From Sapria himalayana (taxonomy: Eukaryota > Streptophyta > Magnoliopsida > Malpighiales > Rafflesiaceae): 64,000 nucleotides of DNA. This document shows, piece after piece, positions 60,880 to 64,000 of this stretch. Location of the stretch: positions 5,068,261 to 5,132,260 of the forward strand of contig JAREIK010001468.1 in NCBI GenBank assembly GCA_029783825.1. The letters run 5' to 3'. Within the stretch, counting starts at the first letter, position 1, and each line of letters begins with the position of its first letter. The position numbers were made by a program, and so were the translations under genes. The notes under the pieces are model-generated. The model had not been told where the DNA came from and ran no database searches. It saw nothing but the letters and a program-made list of their open reading frames with translations.

Positions 60880-61700
60880 TGTCTCGATATTATATGTTAA
60901 AATAATTTTATGTTTTTTACTTTTTCATAAGATAAGATTATTTTTATGAAATATATATAACTATATTGTAAACCTAGTCTCAGTGCAAGTTGATGTCGAA
61001 CTTGAATCTAAATACTTGGTTGACTATGAATTTTCATAATCATCCAATGAAATCTCAAACTCATGAGATTTTCTCACATATTTCATGATGTAAATAGTTG
61101 TATCCAAATAAATTTTTCATGAAAAATTTAATAAGTGACTACCTATATCAACTATATAAGTTATATCTGGTCTTGTGATAGTCATACAATACACAATCTC
61201 AATAATTAAATGAGTTTTTGAAAAATGAATCAGTTATGCTTGATCTCGTAATAATTGTGTCAAAAGATTATACTAGAAGAGTTATGTTGAATAATGAATT
61301 AGTATTTGGTTTATCGAAGTATTCGCTAGAGCACAATCTTAAAAATTAAACACTATGAGAGTATTAACTATATATGTTCTTTACGACTGCATAATCTCTC
61401 TCATGAAGTAGATCGATCATATCTATCCCAAGAAAATATTTGATCATCTCAAGGTTATTTGTCTAAAACTATGAATGAAAGTACTATTTGAGTTGAGTGA
61501 TTTCTAACTCATTATTTTTCTTAATAAAAATATTATTCACTTACATAATAAGTAGGATCAACATATGATATGAATTCCTTCAAACAAACAAAGAAATTTA
61601 TTACTTATCTTTATATGTCAAAATGAGAGATTATATATAAAAATTTTGTAAATCAAATTCTTAGTAACTACTTCACATCATATAATATTTTTTATAATTT
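60880..61700 (-). pseudogene. Ty1-copia reverse transcriptase / RNase H relic (reverse strand, fragment 5)
   Basis: On the reverse strand around 61530-61440 are pieces like KNNELEITQLK and MIKYFLGIDMI, matching 'GNNELEIxxLKxxLxxxFxMKDLGxLKYFLGIEVA'. The stretch 61130-60900 is the RNase H block shared with fragments 2-4. No open frame of useful length survives. Confidence 0.6.
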
Positions 61701-62629
61701 ATAAATTGAATTATATTAAATTGAAGAAATATATTCTTCATCTCTGGTTAATATATATTTTGTCTGAAATTTATTGTTAGTGATATAATAATTCAAATGA
61801 ATGTCAACTTGACTTTTAGAGAAAATATTATATGATAATTCATATTATATATTTTTATGATGAATATTTACCTACAATTAATAATAGATTTTAGCTAAGG
61901 TTGATGTATTAGTTGCTAAGTTAATTAGACTTGAGAGCATATAATCTTTCAACATAGTTTGAAGCCATTCTAGATAAGATAATATCTTAAAAAGAGTCTT
62001 GGCTATCCTAATATCATTAAGAGAAGTATCAAAAAAGATCAAAGAATAGAAAATAGATGGGTATAATTATACTTATGAAATATAGCGTTGAGTATACTAT
62101 ATAACTCATCTGTTTCTTCTAAAGAGCGGTCAGAAGATCGAAATTAGAAAAGTAAGCAGTTGAATCATAGATTCTATGGAGACTCTTTTACTCTGAATAA
62201 GCTATGTTTATTTTATTTTATTTGTATAGATTCTAAGTAATGGATTGTCAATTCTCTTAGTTTCTAATTTTTTTCTGGTCTAGAATTTGGAGTAGACTCG
62301 TAGACTATTAGATCACTTAGTTTTGAGCAATTTTCTTTCCTAAGAAACTTTATTCTCTACAGAGTCAACTTGTTATATACTTGTTGATATATATAATAAT
62401 TTTACAGAGTATTAGCATAATATAGACTTAACAAGTTCAATTGTAACTAACACTTGATTGTCTCTCCTAACTAAAAGTCTAAGTAAGATTTTAGTTGAGA
62501 AAGATAAAACAATGAATCTATATGTATCTGATAGAAATAATTAATTATTTGATTGTTTTTCTCTTAGGCTTGAATTATTCGAGTTAGCTTGTATGGAAAT
62601 GAGCTTTATCTGAAGAGAAGATTTTTTGA
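61701..62629. other. AT-rich intron sequence, nothing recognised
   Basis: Possibly more copia debris on the reverse strand, without a firm motif. Confidence 0.4.
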
Positions 62630-63240
62630 AGATCAATTTTAATGAAGCTTCTTGAAGATATATGCTTTTGAGCATGCTTATTAATAAAGTTTTGAGTAAG
62701 AAGGAAATTATTAATTATCAATCTCCCCTTAATATACACAGCTTAATTTGTGACATTGGCTGATAATATTTTATAGATGATATTATAGCATGACATTGGC
62801 TGATAATTTTTGATCGTGGAGGCATGATTTATTTGTTTTATAATTTAGCACTTTAAGAAAACTTATTGCAATGCCAATATAATATCATGCCTAGTATGGT
62901 CTCATGAAAGCTTTAAAAACTTGGAGGAATGCCCATTTTGGCTTGGAGATTTAGCATCTCCAATGCCAAATAGAGCATATTTAATTATTTTATTAGGAAA
63001 AAGACATGAGTTGGGATAATGTCATCTGATGTTCTAGAGAGAAGTGTCCTGCCAAACTTGACTACCTTCATACATATGGGGGTTGTATTAGTGGTGGAGC
63101 CCAAGGGATGCTCTAAGTAATTAGTGATTTTTAAGGCTACTGCCTCCGATGAAATGGTGGGTTTGCCATTTTCATCCAGGTCGGAAGGTAAACTCTATGT
63201 TGTATTTTGCTCAATTTAGTAATCTAGAAAGCTATTTCAT
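62630..63240 (-). pseudogene. LINE (L1-like) reverse transcriptase relic, copy 1
   Basis: Homologous by eye along its length to the clearer copy at 63250-63825: both share aataagr-aa-tttctac/attatyaatctyc, the gattgtggaggyrtga phrase, atatcatgcccaatatagt and tgccaaacttg.ctrc.tycatac. Coding frame broken. Two copies in the same orientation suggest duplication or two insertions. Confidence 0.6.
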
Positions 63241-63249
63241 GCTTATTGC

Positions 63250-63825
63250 AAAGAGATAAGTGTGTGCGTGAGAACACAAGTGTGTGCATGAGGTTAGTGA
63301 TAAAAGTCCAATTAATCAATTCAAAAGTTTTGCAAATCCATACTTAATAACGAGGTTTTGAGCAATAAGAAAGTTTTCTACTATCAATCTTCTCTTAATA
63401 TATGCAGCTTGTACTAGGTCAATGATATCAATGAGAACAAGCTTAATCCTCAGTGCGATGAGCTTTGAAATCATTTTATAGATCACATTATAGCATGATA
63501 TTGGCCAATAATTTCTGATTGTGGAGGTGTGACTTGATATTGTGATTAAAGCTATACATTCATGATTTTTTTGCTTTAGAATTTTATTGATTGTGAAAAT
63601 TTTCGACAATGCAAATGTAATATCATGCCCAATATAGTTTCGTGATTGCTTGAAAAAATTGGAGAAATATTTATTTGGACCTCTAGTATCTCTAATGGCA
63701 CGGATAGGATAGTGCCATTCAATGCTTTGGAGAAAAAGACTTGCCAAACTTGGCTGCTTCCATACAAATGGGGATTGTATTAGTGGTAGAGCTCACGAGA
63801 TGCTCAAAGTAATTAGTGAATTTTA
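63250..63825 (-). pseudogene. LINE (L1-like) reverse transcriptase relic, copy 2
   Basis: A 143-codon reverse frame at 63747-63316 contains RNYWPISCYNVIYKMISKLI followed by KLVLIDIIDLVQAAYIKRR and IVENFLIAQNLV. These match the plant L1 reverse transcriptase block 'FRPISCCNVxYKxISKxLAxRLKxxLxxIIxxxQxAFVxGRxIxDNxLLAQEL'. The preceding piece (ECIALITI) stands for 'ALIPK'. This is the N-terminal part of the reverse transcriptase only; endonuclease and later domains are not seen. Confidence 0.82.
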
Positions 63826-63827
63826 AT

Positions 63828-64000
63828 TAGAGGTATCAAATGGGTCGGGCTGGTCAGACTCGGCACGGCATGATTCAATCATGCTTGGCCCGACACGCTA
63901 CAGTGCCGAGTACATCCTCGGTCGTGCCGTGCCGAGAGAATTTGGCCCGCCTGCCGTGCTTGGCACGGCATGAGTACCCAGCACGTGGGCACGACATGCG
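63828..64000. mobile_element. GC-rich hAT element, subfamily A, cut by window end
   Basis: Begins TAGAGGTATCAAATGGGTCG and continues in gcacggcatg and ggcccgacacg words. From about 63900 it is homologous to the middle of 50954-51439 in the same orientation (gtgccgagag..., ttggcccgcctgccgtgc, gtgggcacgacat). The other end lies outside. Confidence 0.8.

Noticed and set aside
1..64000. Viral (pararetrovirus), CRISPR, operon or organelle content
   Set aside because: All reverse transcriptase motifs fit copia, gypsy or L1 in their own domain order. No spaced identical repeats, no bacterial gene structure and no rRNA or tRNA gene were seen.

Overview
This is AT-rich, repeat-laden nuclear DNA of a flowering plant. 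The evidence is GT-AG introns, pyrimidine tracts before acceptors, plant-type Ty1-copia and Ty3-gypsy relics, a non-LTR (L1-like) relic, hAT transposons with 8-bp target duplications, and one plant gene. The species cannot be named; introns this long suggest a repeat-rich genome with large introns (some monocots and basal eudicots have these).

The only host gene I can support is on the + strand: an acyl-activating enzyme (adenylate-forming acyl-CoA synthetase) of the plant AAE17/AAE18 group. Five internal exons are visible (4118-4158, 4261-4383, 33007-33080, 48989-49209, 60009-60103). Their phases join into one 184-codon open frame that contains the AMP-binding P-loop. The start and the end of the gene lie outside the window. 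Three of its introns are about 28.6, 15.9 and 10.8 kb, so 554 coding bases are spread over 56 kb.

Layout. 1-4117: upstream intron with a reverse-strand gypsy gag relic. 4118-4383: two exons 102 bp apart. 4384-33006: first giant intron, holding a GC-rich hAT element, a nearly full-length decayed gypsy chromovirus (about 8430-13146), reverse-strand copia fragments (14.7-17.9 kb and 20-20.7 kb), a reverse-strand hAT transposase relic (18.4-19.6 kb), a + strand copia relic (23.8-24.7 kb), a second GC-rich hAT element (27.2 kb), LTR-like repeats and a small hAT-type element (29.9 kb). 33081-48988: second giant intron, with an unidentified reverse-strand coding remnant (36 kb), a 0.74-kb TA/CA minisatellite, two related non-autonomous hAT elements in opposite orientation (39.5 and 42.1 kb), more GC-rich elements and several + strand copia relics. 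49210-60008: third giant intron, with a tandem duplication, a GC-rich element and a + strand copia element with recognisable LTR ends (about 54.06-59.09 kb). 60104-64000: start of the next intron, with reverse copia, two LINE copies and a GC-rich element cut by the window end.

The most notable pattern is at least three non-autonomous hAT-type families in one gene, proven at four or more loci by paired 8-bp target duplications. Two of these families are extremely GC-rich islands in AT-rich introns, and their open frames look like proteins but most are probably not.
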